Positions 20,719-31,773 of a DNA stretch of 64,000 nt are shown in pieces (the first letter of the stretch is position 1; each line of letters begins with the position of its first letter). The position numbers and the translations under genes were made by a program. This DNA comes from Antrodiella citrinella. Lineage: Eukaryota > Basidiomycota > Agaricomycetes > Polyporales > Steccherinaceae. The notes under the pieces are model-generated. The model did not search any database. It was given only the letters and a program-made list of their open reading frames with translations, and was not told the DNA's origin. The DNA is taken from positions 1-64,000 of the forward strand of contig SGPM01000039.1 of assembly GCA_004802725.1 (NCBI GenBank). Reading direction: 5' to 3'.

Positions 20719-23700
20719 ATGGAATGGATCAAGTCATGGGTATTCAGTTCGGCGCCGGTCGTCGCAACAGAACGTACACATCCCTACTTATATCCGTCTG
20801 TTGTTGAGACACGGGAGCACAGGCGTGAACCTCTCCTCGCTGTCAACACCAATGTCTCTCGGCGGCAAGAGATGCGTCCTAAGGCCACATCCACAACCAG
20901 CCGCGGCACCAGCTCTTCGGATAACGGACCTTCCATTTCAGGACCTTCAACTACTCGCCCTATGAAAACTGACATGACTCTGCGTACTCCGAAGCCCGAA
21001 CCAGTGGAGGTCAAGATCAGACCAACGGTCCCCCTCCCCTCGGCATCTACGACGCCACTCCGTGAAGCTCAACGCAAGGAACCAGGACGGCACGTTGCCT
21101 CGTCTCCGTCAATTTTCAAAAAGTCAACGCCTAAGAAAGAGATCTCCGAGCATACTATCCCTCTGCGTACTGCTAAGTCAGAACCTGCCGAGGCCAGATT
21201 CGATCCAACAGCCTCCGCAGCTACGCCCGTGACGCCAGTTCGTAGGACCCCACGGAGGGCGTCGGCACGGGACACCTCCACTCCTCCTCCTGCCAATCCA
21301 ACTTCCAGAAAGCGAACACCTAAGAAAGAGATCTCGTCGCCTCGAGACTTATCTTCCGCGGGTCCCTCGTCGGAACCGCTTTTGACTTCTGTGTCGGATG
21401 GAGGCCACTTATGCATGTCTGATCTCTACCCTGCACTCCCAAAGATCGAATCATTAGCATCACCGCAGTACAAGCTCAAGGACTATCAAGATGAGGATCT
21501 AGAGAAACTGGTCAGGTTTGAACAACGGGCTGGGACACTCGATGGGCAAAAAACAGATTGGCAGTCATTATGCAAGGGCTTTATCATCGCCTATGTCATG
21601 GGGTCCGTTTCTCTACGCCTGTTTGAGCTGGTACATCTGACTTATCCTTCTTCTTGTCCAACAGACTCGGCAAAACTGTGCTTATGATTGCACTTCTATG
21701 TGAGACGCGCCGGTTTCATATTGGTGGTACCACGATGTGAGTCCAAGTTTTTCGTGGGACTGCGAGAACATACTGACTCCTTATCTCCAGCGTAGTTTGC
21801 CCAGGTGCTGGTATCATGATGCAATGGCGGGACGAGATTCAGAAATTCGCACCCCATTTGAAGGCTTTCATATATCACAGCACTAACAAGTCGCAGTTCC
21901 CATCCTACGCGAAGAAGCTATCCGACATTCATGTTGAGTTTCTCAAAGAGCATGATGTAGTGGTGCGTCGAGCAACCTTGCGAGTTTCTTGCATCTGATA
22001 TTGAACTGTCGCTCCTGTGTAGATTGTGTCCTACGATCAATTGCAGCGTCAATTCAACGCCAAATCAGAGTATGAAGCCGAAGATAGCGACAAGCCGTTG
22101 AAGCCTTCTACATGGCCTCTGCTTGAGATTTCATGGCTCCGGAGTATCCTTGATGAAGCCCACACCATTCGCAATCCTGACAGCAAAAGCTCAGCGGGAT
22201 GCTTGGGGCTCAAGACACGCTATGCATACGGCCTTACCGCGACACCTATCCAGGTGCGTTTCCGTTTCATAGACGTCTGCTCTCCACTGTCTCATGGTGC
22301 ATGCAGAACTATATTTCAGATTTGTTTCCCCTCTTCCAGATGATAAACGTCACATACGCAGATCTCAACGTCAGGGGAAGCTTTGACTCGAAAGTCACCA
22401 GGCCAATGAAGGACACACCTAAGATTGTGCCTGCTGTATTGCAGGTGCGTATGTATATTGCGTTTCACAGCATGGCACTGAAACATGCATACGACAGATG
22501 GCTCTGGATACGTGCCAGATCTACCGAGGCGAGTTCAACAGCGATAAGACACCTTTGATCGAGCTACCTCCAAAGATTGTTCACACACATGCTATCGATC
22601 TTAGCCGTGACGAACGAGCCCTCCTGACGCATGTTAAAAAATTGAATATTTCTCCTTACGCAAACATTACCCGTCAGCGCCAAGGTGAACATTTTCGCCA
22701 GTTGCAGGTGCTATGGTGTTAATGCACATTATCAGCCGTGATTGATCCCTTTCTGTTGACGTGTGCCCTCAAAAATGAAAAGGGGTTGAACGACAAGGAT
22801 TCAGGCAAAGACGGGTTCCTACAAGATGACGAGACTCCTGTTGCGGATAAGTGAGGCTACTATCTTCACCTCTCCTGACATAGGCTCATAATATTATACA
22901 GGAGCGACGAAAAACCTGACCTTGAAAGCTCACCGAGTGTCGATATGAAGAAGTTCCCGGAGTCTATCCGTCATCTTGAGCATCTTTTCGATCGCTCGTA
23001 CGTATCAACGAAACTCAAGAAAGCTATCTCCATATTAAACGCCATCATGGTGAATCGTTTTGGAGATAAGACTATTGTCTTGGTATGTATTACGCACTTA
23101 TGTTTGTCTTGCTTTCCCTGTTTATCACTACATTGGCAGTCGCGGTTTGTGCATCCTTTGGATGTGATTGCAAACGGTTTGGAGGAGAAAGGCGTTGGAT
23201 ATAGATTCTGTGTGTACTCTACTATCGTGATCATATGGCGACGCTTGACTGACATAACTATACAGATCGTGGGGATATGTCAGCTGGACAACGTACAGCA
23301 GCGCTGGCTGATCTCAGGGACAAGTCAAATTGCGACGTATGCCTAATGACCATGCAGACCGGAAGCCTCGGTAAGCTTTTTGATACACATGCAGTTCGGA
23401 TTGCTATAAAATTCTGTAGGACTCAACATCACACAATGCAACAACGTGATTATACTTGACCCATGGTGGAATCCCTTTGTTGAGGTGCGCACCGGATGAA
23501 ACGTCACCCTACCAATTACCCTACTGACAAGTTTCCAGGAACAAGCTATAGGACGTGTTCGTCGTATCGGACAGACAAAGGAATGCCACGTATACAAGAT
23601 CCTCGCATCCGACACTATTGATGACACGATCGTCGAGGTCAGCCGATATTGTTGTTCTTCATGCATACAATCTCTTCACCTGATATGTACGTGGACTCTT

Positions 23701-23769
23701 CAGACACAAGATTGCAAATACGCCTTGGCAAGAACACTGAAGATCTGGGAGGATGTGCCTAATTCATAG
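20719..23769 (+). CDS. SNF2-family DNA-dependent ATPase (RAD5/RAD16/ULS1-like), no RING insert seen
   Basis: This is a nuclear ATPase that would move along DNA to remodel chromatin or DNA-protein complexes. The first exon, from the ATG at 20719, is a disordered basic, Ser/Pro/Thr-rich region with repeated TPKKEIS motifs. It is followed by the helicase lead-in YKLKDYQDEDLEKLVRFEQR. Motif I (GLGKT) is split by an intron after YVMG. Then come VVCPGAGIMMQWRDEI, motif II DEAH within LDEAHTIRNP and motif III LTATPIQ. Late exons give MTMQTGSLGLN, NVIILDPWWNPFVE and motif VI QAIGRVRRIGQ. The stop is at 23767-23769 after LKIWEDVPNS. About 14 exons are present. The C3HC4 RING usually found between the two lobes in RAD5/RAD16/ULS1 is not apparent at 22.7-22.95 kb. 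Ordering and motifs are clear; the exact subfamily is not. Confidence 0.82.
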
Positions 23770-24242
23770 TCAATGAAGAGACGTTTGACCACCGTATGAT
23801 CCATCTGCATCGGATTCCTTTGTATTTCTCCGGTTTCTGTCTCCTTCCTCTCAGTACTTATTATCATCTTAGCCTTCGAGTCGTAAGTTCTTTATGGCGA
23901 TTAGATAAGACAGAGGACTTATTGTATTTTAGATTAGATTAGATTTACCGAAATAATTTTGATGATATTTAATGAGCGCGTTCGCCGCGTCGCGTCGCGT
24001 CGACGTCGACTCGACGATCTTGTAAATTCGGAGCACTTGTGCTCTACCTGACTCATACCAGCTCAATACGGACAAGTGACTGAAGCTAGTTCATGTACTC
24101 TCAATCCAGGTATCCACCTCATCGAGTCACCAACCTTTCCTGGATTCTGTGTGCCACTCCTGGATCAAGATTCCGACACGACGCGCCACTCGACTCTTCA
24201 CTCTTCCTTCAGGACAGCATTGACGACATTTCATGAACAGCG
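23770..24242. other. Intergenic with GC-rich palindromic tract
   Basis: An AT-rich part has TTAGA repeated three times (about 23931-23947). It is followed by a CG-rich run with several GCGTC units and the perfect 12-base palindrome GTCGACGTCGAC (23999-24010). No gene is seen. Confidence 0.5.
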
Positions 24243-26995
24243 ATGTCCTCCTTGAAACATGACGCGTTGGACAGCGAACCAAAGCTACCGAACGACCAAT
24301 CATGGATTGCCATTCAACCCCTCTCTCAACAAGCTGGGAGTTACCCTCCGCTAGGTGCGTGTCTTGGGTTGTCGCGTGGTCGTATGCCACTCAGCGAATA
24401 TCCCTCATACATATATCATTTCTAGAAGAATTATTACGACCTCCTTCATTTCAATCCTCGCGATTCGACATAGTACTCAGGCGACAGCATCAACGACCCA
24501 AGGATGGTGGTGGTCTCAAGAACCCAGCGGTTCCGTCGCGTTTCTTGAACCTGTCCAACGCGTTTGAGTTCTCCGGATGGGGCGTATTGTCTCATATTGA
24601 TCTAAACGCGGAGGATACCAAGAAAGGCGAAGACGATATCCAAGTCGCTCGCAGAGACAAGAGTTTAGGACAATTCACCGCCGCTGCCCTGGCTGGAAAC
24701 GCGGTACTTGGCAGCGTGTTCTACGCATTACCAGCCGTCGTTGTTGTTGCAAATGTTTAGTGAGTGTTTGATCCATCGGATCCAGTTTTTCTTCTCTGAT
24801 GCTGCCTCAGCTCTCCGATTTCTTTGTTCATCGCCACTATGATCATGTTTCTGTGGCGTCCTATCATGGAGGAGCTAGCGTCCGCTTTGCCCTTCGGAGG
24901 TGCACCGTATACATACTTGTAAGTGATTGACACGTTTCCGTTACGGCAGCCACTAAACTCCGGATAGATTGAACGTGTCATCAAAGTGGATAGCGTTAGT
25001 GGGAGCGGCGGTCTTGCTTCTCGACTTCGCATCCACGGCCGTCGTCTCTGCAGCCACTGCCGCAACATATTTGGGTGGAGAAGTGCACCTATCATTTCCT
25101 GTCTACGTGGTAACTTTGCTGGTCCTCATCGTCTTTGCTTGCATATGCCTCAGCGGCCTGCGAGAGAGTGCGCGGCTTGCTCTCATGCTTTTGACTTTGC
25201 ATGTGAGTGCGGTGTTATTCCTCCCCGACGTATGCTGACTATCTTCTAGATCATCACCATGACAGCAATCTTCATTGTGTCGATCGTCGCTTGGGCTAGG
25301 GCCGGCAACTCACAACTCAAAGATAACTGGACGACAGGACGAAGTATGTCGTCTTCGCAGAGCGTTGCACGTCAGATCTTCAACGGATTCTGTGTCGGGG
25401 TTCTAGGTCTTACCGGGTTTGAATGTACGTTTCACTGTCGGGTTGCCGTCTGTTTTGCTCATCCTTTCGCCTAGGCCTGCCATCCTACGTGTCCAACTTC
25501 AAACCGGGTATCTTTCCGCTTGTCCTGCGGAACTTGCACTACCCAGCTATCTTTATGAACGTCCTTTCCATGTTGTTCTTGCTAGCGCTGGTACCTTTTG
25601 AGACTATATTGCAAGGTAACAATGTGCTCAGTGTGCTCGCAGAGGTGGTACGTGGCTTGAGCGCTGAGCTCTGGCGTATTTGTACTAAAGAGGGTTCTAG
25701 GCGGCAGGCAAGTGGATGAGGATATGGCTCGTGGTCGATGCCGTAGTTGTGTTGTGTGGTGGTGTGTTGACTGGTGCGTACTGCTTACTCGGTTCATGAT
25801 GCACCTTGTTGAAACGTCCGACTCGTAGGCGTGTTGGGAGTATGCGAGCTGGCCGAGAGGCTGGCACGCGACAGGTTGCTTCCCCAAGCTTTCCTTCGAA
25901 GACTCGGGACTGGTGCACCTATCGTGTCCATCATGAGCTTCCTAGTCTTTAACATCATTATATACGCCTCATCGGGTTTCAATCTGGTCATCATCTCCAA
26001 AATGTGAGTCTACTACTGCTAAGCATCCCATTCGGAAAATCAACGGAATGAATAGGTTCTCGTTCGTGTGGCTCATTGTCATGACGTTGTTTCCACTGTC
26101 GGTCCTGCTGCTGAAGTTCAACCGAGGCCGACTGCCTCGCGACAGGCGCGTTCCGATATCTGTCGTCTTCCTTACATTCGGCGTGGTATTTACCGCGATC
26201 GGAGGGAACATTGCCATAGATCCTACCATAGTCGGGTACGTGCATTCCACTTGTTCCGGGCTCAAGTAATATGCTGATGCGTCTGTAGCTACGCTGCAGC
26301 GTATTTTTTGGCCATCGTTGCCATTTTCTACGCCACGATGAGAAAAGTCAGTATTGTGCGCTCGATGTTCTGGTTGTATGACCAGAGTCCTATGCTGCAC
26401 ATCGCGCCAGGCACGAAGAGCTGGGGCGACATGATGACTGCCGCCGTGAAGCAGATGCGCCGACAGTCCGTGTGCTTATTGATCAACACGGATGAGGTGA
26501 GCATCCTGATCCGTGTTCGCGTGTTCCAGCCCAGGTCTCTGATCAACGATCTGCAGATCAACCGCCTGTTTCACAAGGTGCTGTATGTTAAGCAGAACGA
26601 AGAAACTTCCTGCATCAAGCTCGTGCACTTCTACGAAGTGGATGAGGGAATACCCTCGGAGATGGAAGCAAACTGGAGAAGTTCGTTGTCCGCCTTCCTC
26701 ATAATAAATCCTTCTGTTGACTCTGATTACTCTGTTCAGTTCTTGACGAAGCTTTTCCAGAGATCACTGTCGACCTTGTGTGTGCTGCTTGCGTGTCTAT
26801 TCCTTTCACAGTACTGATCAATTGGGTATTGTTTATCCACCACAGGTCTTAGTCCGCGGCGAATTTACGCCCGCTCGGGTCGCTGCACTTTCGCACCGGT
26901 TACAAATCCCCACGACCCTCATGTTCTTGTCATGCCCCGGTCCCGATTTCCCATACGCCGCCACGGATTTCGGTGCACGCATCATCAGTCTGTGA
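24243..26995 (+). CDS. APC-superfamily amino-acid transporter with long C-terminal tail
   Basis: This is a multi-pass permease, probably moving amino acids or related amines. The ATG at 24243 (MSSLKHDALDSEPKLP) opens a hydrophilic N-terminus. About twelve hydrophobic segments follow: LGSVFYALPAVVVVANV, SPISLFIATMIMFLW, WIALVGAAVLLLDFASTAVV, YVVTLLVLIVFACICLSGL, FCVGVLGLTGFE, a helix around IFMNVLSMLFLLALVPF, GVLGVCELAERLARDRLLP (a loop typical of APC carriers), FLVFNIIIYASSGFNLVII and FSFVWLIVMTLFPLSVLLL. After YFLAIVAIFYATM a soluble region of about 200 residues begins (SMFWLYDQSP...), containing LVHFYEVDEGIPSEME and VLVRGEFTPARVAALSHRL and ending at 26995. That tail is longer than in ordinary permeases. 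About ten exons are present. The substrate cannot be inferred. Confidence 0.78.
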
Positions 26996-27671
26996 TTAAG
27001 TCACGTCAAGATATCCCATACATTCCTCTACGCCAATACTGCACTAAGTTATCCACAGAACTTGTTACCCCTTCAACGCTTATTTCTCCACGTCGCATGA
27101 CTTTTCACTACGTCTCGCTAATCCTGCTCTATCGCTCTTGGTCCTGTTATGCTCATTTGGGATTCCGCTACCCGCTCGACGCTCGACGTACATCTTCAGA
27201 GCTTAAGGCATTCTAGGCCTACCTACGTCACTCTTCCAATCACAGATACTCTTGATATCCGTATTCCCCGGATTGCTCTCTCATCGGCGTGCATGTGATG
27301 TCATTGAGCGTCGGCTGTCGAAAGTTTCTCGTGATCGGACTGCTCGTTTGTTGTGATTAAACATCTGGATTCCAGGCACTGTTCTAACTAATTGACGATG
27401 ACAGGGGTCAACGAATTTCGGGCAGGAGTGGATCCATGTTTGTGAAGAAAATATATGAAAACAGTACTGCTGGTGCACTTTGCTTTTATGCATTGTTGCG
27501 CATAGCCTATTCTACGTTATGTCACTGGTAATTGAAGAATCTCATAATGTTACTGCGATAGTTAAGAACCCAGGTATAAGAAGGGTATAAAGAGATGCGA
27601 ATGCTCGAGAGATATCCTATGATACAGCTGTTTTTTGAGTGAAGAAGCATTACCTGGAAAACGTAACTTAT
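26996..27671. other. Convergent spacer
   Basis: This lies between the ends of the amino-acid transporter (+) and the MFS transporter (-). It is AT-rich with only short frames; nothing is identified. Confidence 0.45.
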
Positions 27672-29452
27672 TTAGACTTTAGCCCATAAGTGAGGTGAGT
27701 GGATTGTCCTCGCCCAAGCAAACAAGAAGCTCCCCGTGAGGACCAACACGCCGGTAAATATGATGAGGGAATTGAAGTTATGCTGATTCACCACTTCTAT
27801 AAACGCCCCGGCCGTGGGTGTGCCGACGAGATTGGCCACAGCAACGACTAAATAGATCGAACCTGCGGCAAGTAACGTCAGCATTTGAAATGATATGTTT
27901 GAGAAGGACTTGTGTCTCACCTAATCGCGCGCCAAAACGTTCAACTGGACTGATTGTGGCGATGTATGACGGTAACAATGACACGAATGCCCCTGGTAAG
28001 AACAATCGTGAGCGCACAAGTAGACGACCGTGTGGAATGTAGCATACCAGAAAAGAGACCGTACAATGCTGCGAACAAAGTGATGGCAACTGCACCGCGA
28101 GACAACAACCAGAGAATGAGTACCAAAAGCCCGGATATGACCATAGCCGGGGTAAGAACATTCAAACTAAGTGACGGCGGACCGACAAGGTCAATGTGAA
28201 TGTTTATCTGGAAGAATAAAGCTCGACACTCACGGTCCTAGTCTGTCTGCGAAAAGGCCCGGGAGGATTCGAGCGGGGATTCCCAGCGCATTGATAATAG
28301 GGAGGAGGTATTCCGCTAGGTGGGGCGATACTCCTTCGAAGAGTGCGTATTGTTGGATGTAGAAGTATGGAATGAATAAGGCGTAAAATGCCCTGAAAAA
28401 CATATGGGGCGCCCCGTTAAGCAAGAAGAACAGAAGACGAGAATTGTGCTCACATAAAGGCTCCTACCGCAGAGAGGGCGTATCTCCAGTCTTTGAACCC
28501 CGTGAAATCCATAGCGTCTCTGAATGTGACGTGTCTGCTGAGGGGCAGCCGAGTACGCATTGTGAGACACGATACGCAGAGACACGCGAGGGTGACGAAT
28601 CCAGCTATTCGCACAGCCCATGGGAATCCAATTTTAGGTATGAGTTGTTGGAGCATGACAGGGTAGATCACGCCGCCGAATGCACTTCCTGAGGCTACGA
28701 TACCGATGGCATATGCTCTTCTCCGTCGGAACCAGTGTCCAACCACAGCCAGAGCCGGCGTGAATCTGAAAATGGGAGCGTTAGACACGATAAATACGAG
28801 AATTTGAACGAGGGACAAACACTAGAGCGTTGCCGATCCCGAAAAAGATGCCCTGGCAGAGGAAGAACTGGTACGGATGGTGGGCTTGGCAGAGTGACAA
28901 AAGCATCATCGACAGTACAGTGATAAACGAGCCCAGAGGTAGAAGGACCTATTTTGCGGTTGTGAGAGGCCTTGTACTTCGAATGATCGTTCGCAATACG
29001 AAGACGTACCGTGGAGCCGTATGCATCATAAATCCGCCCTATCAAAGGTGACATGCCATACAGCAACGCCAATTGCAGGGACCCGATAAGTGATATGACT
29101 GAGGAGGGTGACTCAGGAAGCAGCGTTGTCGTGTAGTGCTCCTGGAAGACTCCCTTAAAGAATGAAGGGATTATGAGTATGGCATGGTGCCAGCATACTT
29201 TTCGGTGTGGCTCACATAGGAGTTGACAACACCGAAGGTGGAGAAAAGGTTGAGGAAGGAGCCCAGAATGACTAGCCATGCTTGAAGACCACCGTCTGGT
29301 GGTTCGTCGACCGTGACTAAGGCGACTTCAACGGCCAAGACTTGAGACTTCGGAGGCATCCCGTATAGCACGGCCTCTGACTCCGTTGGATAACCGTCAG
29401 CGGTCTTGCTGCCGATAAACATATCCGGGTCTGGATGCTCCGAGTTCAGCAT
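27672..29452 (-). CDS. MFS transporter, monocarboxylate (MCT) type
   Basis: This is a twelve-helix carrier for the plasma membrane, related to fungal monocarboxylate-porter-like proteins. The ATG at 29450-29452 starts a hydrophilic N-terminus, followed by the family hallmark DEPPDGGLQAWLVILGSF leading into helix 1. Next come SVISLIGSLQLALLYGMSPL with IGRIYDAYG, then the quartet GIGNALVFTPALAVVGHWF followed by RRRRAYAIGI and ASGSAFGGVIYPVMLQQLIP. Later exons carry AFYALFIPYFYIQQYALF, NALGIPARILPGLFADRLGP, ALYGLFSGAFVSLLPSYIAT and SPVERFGARLG, a segment conserved in this branch. It ends SFLFAWARTIHSPHLWAKV with a stop at 27672. About nine exons are present. Side-chain chemistry does not allow a substrate call. 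Related proteins range from lactate and pyruvate porters to riboflavin and metabolite exporters. Confidence 0.85.
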
Positions 29453-30849
29453 AGCTATGCGGACAGGTTATTGAGAGCGGACGCAGACTCGTAGTGGAGC
29501 ACAAGCGGGAACATGGTAGGTACTTATAGGAAGCTGACGAGGTCAAGGCTCGGGCGGTGGCCAATTTCCTGAGATTCATCGGCCGGTCGTGGTTGATCCT
29601 ATTCGAATTCCACAGATGACTGTCCGATCTGAAAAATATTAAAGCCTGCTATTTAGCGTTGGTGGCCGTAGCAAAGTTCCGTACCATTTCCGACAGGTAG
29701 CATACATAGGGTAATACCCTGCGCTAACTGCGGGCAACTCAGTCACACCGTACTGTGTGCGACTAATTGGACCGAGTGTACATTCATAGAAACTGGGAAG
29801 TCCTGCTCCTATGTATGTGTTCTTGGTCTTGACTCTTGGGATGCGTCTCGCCCAATGATGATGCCATGCGCGAGCCTCGAGCCAGGAACCCATCTGAAAA
29901 TCTGCAAAAGGAAAAATCTCGACATAATCACTGGGCTATAGATGCGAACGTTCGCACCATGTTGGCTTGACTTTAGACTGCCTTAGCAGACTTCCGACAG
30001 AGCTTTCTTCAATGCACGAGTAGTACGTATAGTAATGATCGTTCGCCGAGTCATCCAGTTATAAGTAGCAATTAATTTAATTTAATTGATATTGTTTGTT
30101 TATTGAATTCATGTTACTTATCGTCGGCACTCTCCGTTGAACTTGACAGTTGTCCTGTCTCTTGAACATGTTCGCGAATCGTTACTGGCTGTCTCTAATA
30201 ATCTCAACTCAGTGTGCTGAACTTCGACATTGTACTTCGACCTCGTATTGTCATTGACTCTGCGAGTCTACGCTCCCGGAAACACTTCAGCTTCAAGCAA
30301 TCTTGTTTTGGACTTGTGGTACTTCCGGGCGAATGAGATCTTGTAGGTCAGTGTTCACCGCCTCTTGTATGCAATGCGATGTGGCGTAACGTTGTAACCG
30401 CACGCAGTGCTACAGCAGCGTGCATACCTATTCACTCGAAAACGCGACCACGTACACGCCGCTCCTGGCAGGAGGTCGGAGGTCATAACCGTTATTCGGT
30501 ATGCCCATTCCGCGTTCCACCACCATCATCCGACTGGTATGAACTCACTGGTGGACGTAGGTCGGATCGTCGCGCTTGTACAGTCTATTCCTGAAGAATC
30601 CCTGCCCAGTGTCTAGCCTCTTCTAGCGCTGATCCACGCAGAGCCTGTAAGTTCCCACATGGCAATATTGCCATGACGCGGCCGCACAAGTGCTGGCGGG
30701 TGGTTGCCCCGATCCGCTGCGGCACCGGCGGTATCATACCACGCAGTTTCCTTTCATTGACTCCTGTTCTCACTTAGGCAGACCTTGAACGTCCTGGTCA
30801 ACACAAACTCTGCGAAAACGTCATTGGGAATCTAGTTTGCACGTCGCAC
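29453..30849. other. Long intergenic region
   Basis: This is 1.4 kb between the divergent MFS and nucleotidyltransferase-like genes. It includes an AT tract of TTTAA/AATTT repeats near 30065-30090. Open frames lack domains and no repeat family is recognised. Confidence 0.4.
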
Positions 30850-31566
30850 ATGTCCAAGTTCGACAATCACGAGATTCACCTCGTCGCAAGGATGGCAGTG
30901 GACATCTTTGCCTCCCATGGACTTTCTTCTTGTCTGTTTGGCAGCACGGCTTGCGGGCTGTACGGCTGCTCTCGAACACCAAATGTGCGTCTCACCCTCC
31001 GAAGGATTCTTTCCGTAACTAAGCGCATCTCGTAGGACGTTGATATCACCGTTATGACGGAATCTCATGCACAGGAGGAGTTGAAGCAGATGCTAGTACA
31101 ACATCCGAAGTCCGGCTTCTACGTGCGCCCATCACGTAGAATCGGTGCTACGTATCTGATCGTATACTACAACCTGGGAGAAGAACGATTCTGCAAGCTC
31201 GATGTCCTCATCCCTGGTATACTCAACATTCCGAACGTCGCTCCAGAGCGGATCTTGCACATCGATGGGCTTCCGGTGCTTCCGTTCATGCTTCTCCTCC
31301 TTCTCAAATTGCAAGGATGGTCTGATCATCGCGCCTCAGGTAGATCAGACATGTGGGAGAAGCAGTACGTCGATGTGCGCGATATCAATCAGATGCTGGG
31401 TATCGCAGCGACTAGAGGTGAAGATGTGAACAGAGAGACTTGGCTTCCGAAGGACTTCCTGGATGTGGCTCAGGCAAGGGTTATCCGCTTTATACAACAC
31501 TTCCGTCAGCCCGCTAGATGGGAGCGCATTGGATTCGCGGTGACATCAGCGGAAGACACAAGTTAG
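30850..31566 (+). CDS. Small nucleotidyltransferase-fold protein
   Basis: This is a two-exon gene of about 222 residues. The ATG at 30850 gives MSKFDNHEIHLVARMAVDIF, then the glycine-serine motif LFGSTACGLYG. An intron (30986-31034) joins N to DVDITVM, where the spaced Asp residues match the metal-binding D-x-D of the KNTase/NTP-transferase fold. A third acidic position may be LDVL at 31199-31207. The rest reads VLPFMLLLLLKLQGWSDHR, DVRDINQMLG and RFIQHFRQPARWERIGF, resembling the helical half of AbiEii-like or DUF nucleotidyltransferases common in basidiomycetes. Which molecule is modified, if any, is unknown. Confidence 0.65.
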
Positions 31567-31773
31567 AGCACGTCATCATGTATTTCTCCGTACGTACTCG
31601 GGTATTTCGCTTGACACTCGCCACCTTGTATTCATGCTTACACTGATACGTCTGTCCTTCAACAGCATGTACACCCGAATTTCATCTATTATGACTTGCT
31701 CAAACAATCTCACGCACTCTATGGGTATAAGTACGTTGCCACGCAAGCCATTCGTTGGTACCTCTTCCTCTCT

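Noticed and set aside
23931..23947. TTAGATTAGATTAGA run considered as telomere-like repeat
   Set aside because: Fungal telomeres use TTAGGG; this is a short AT-rich tandem between two genes.
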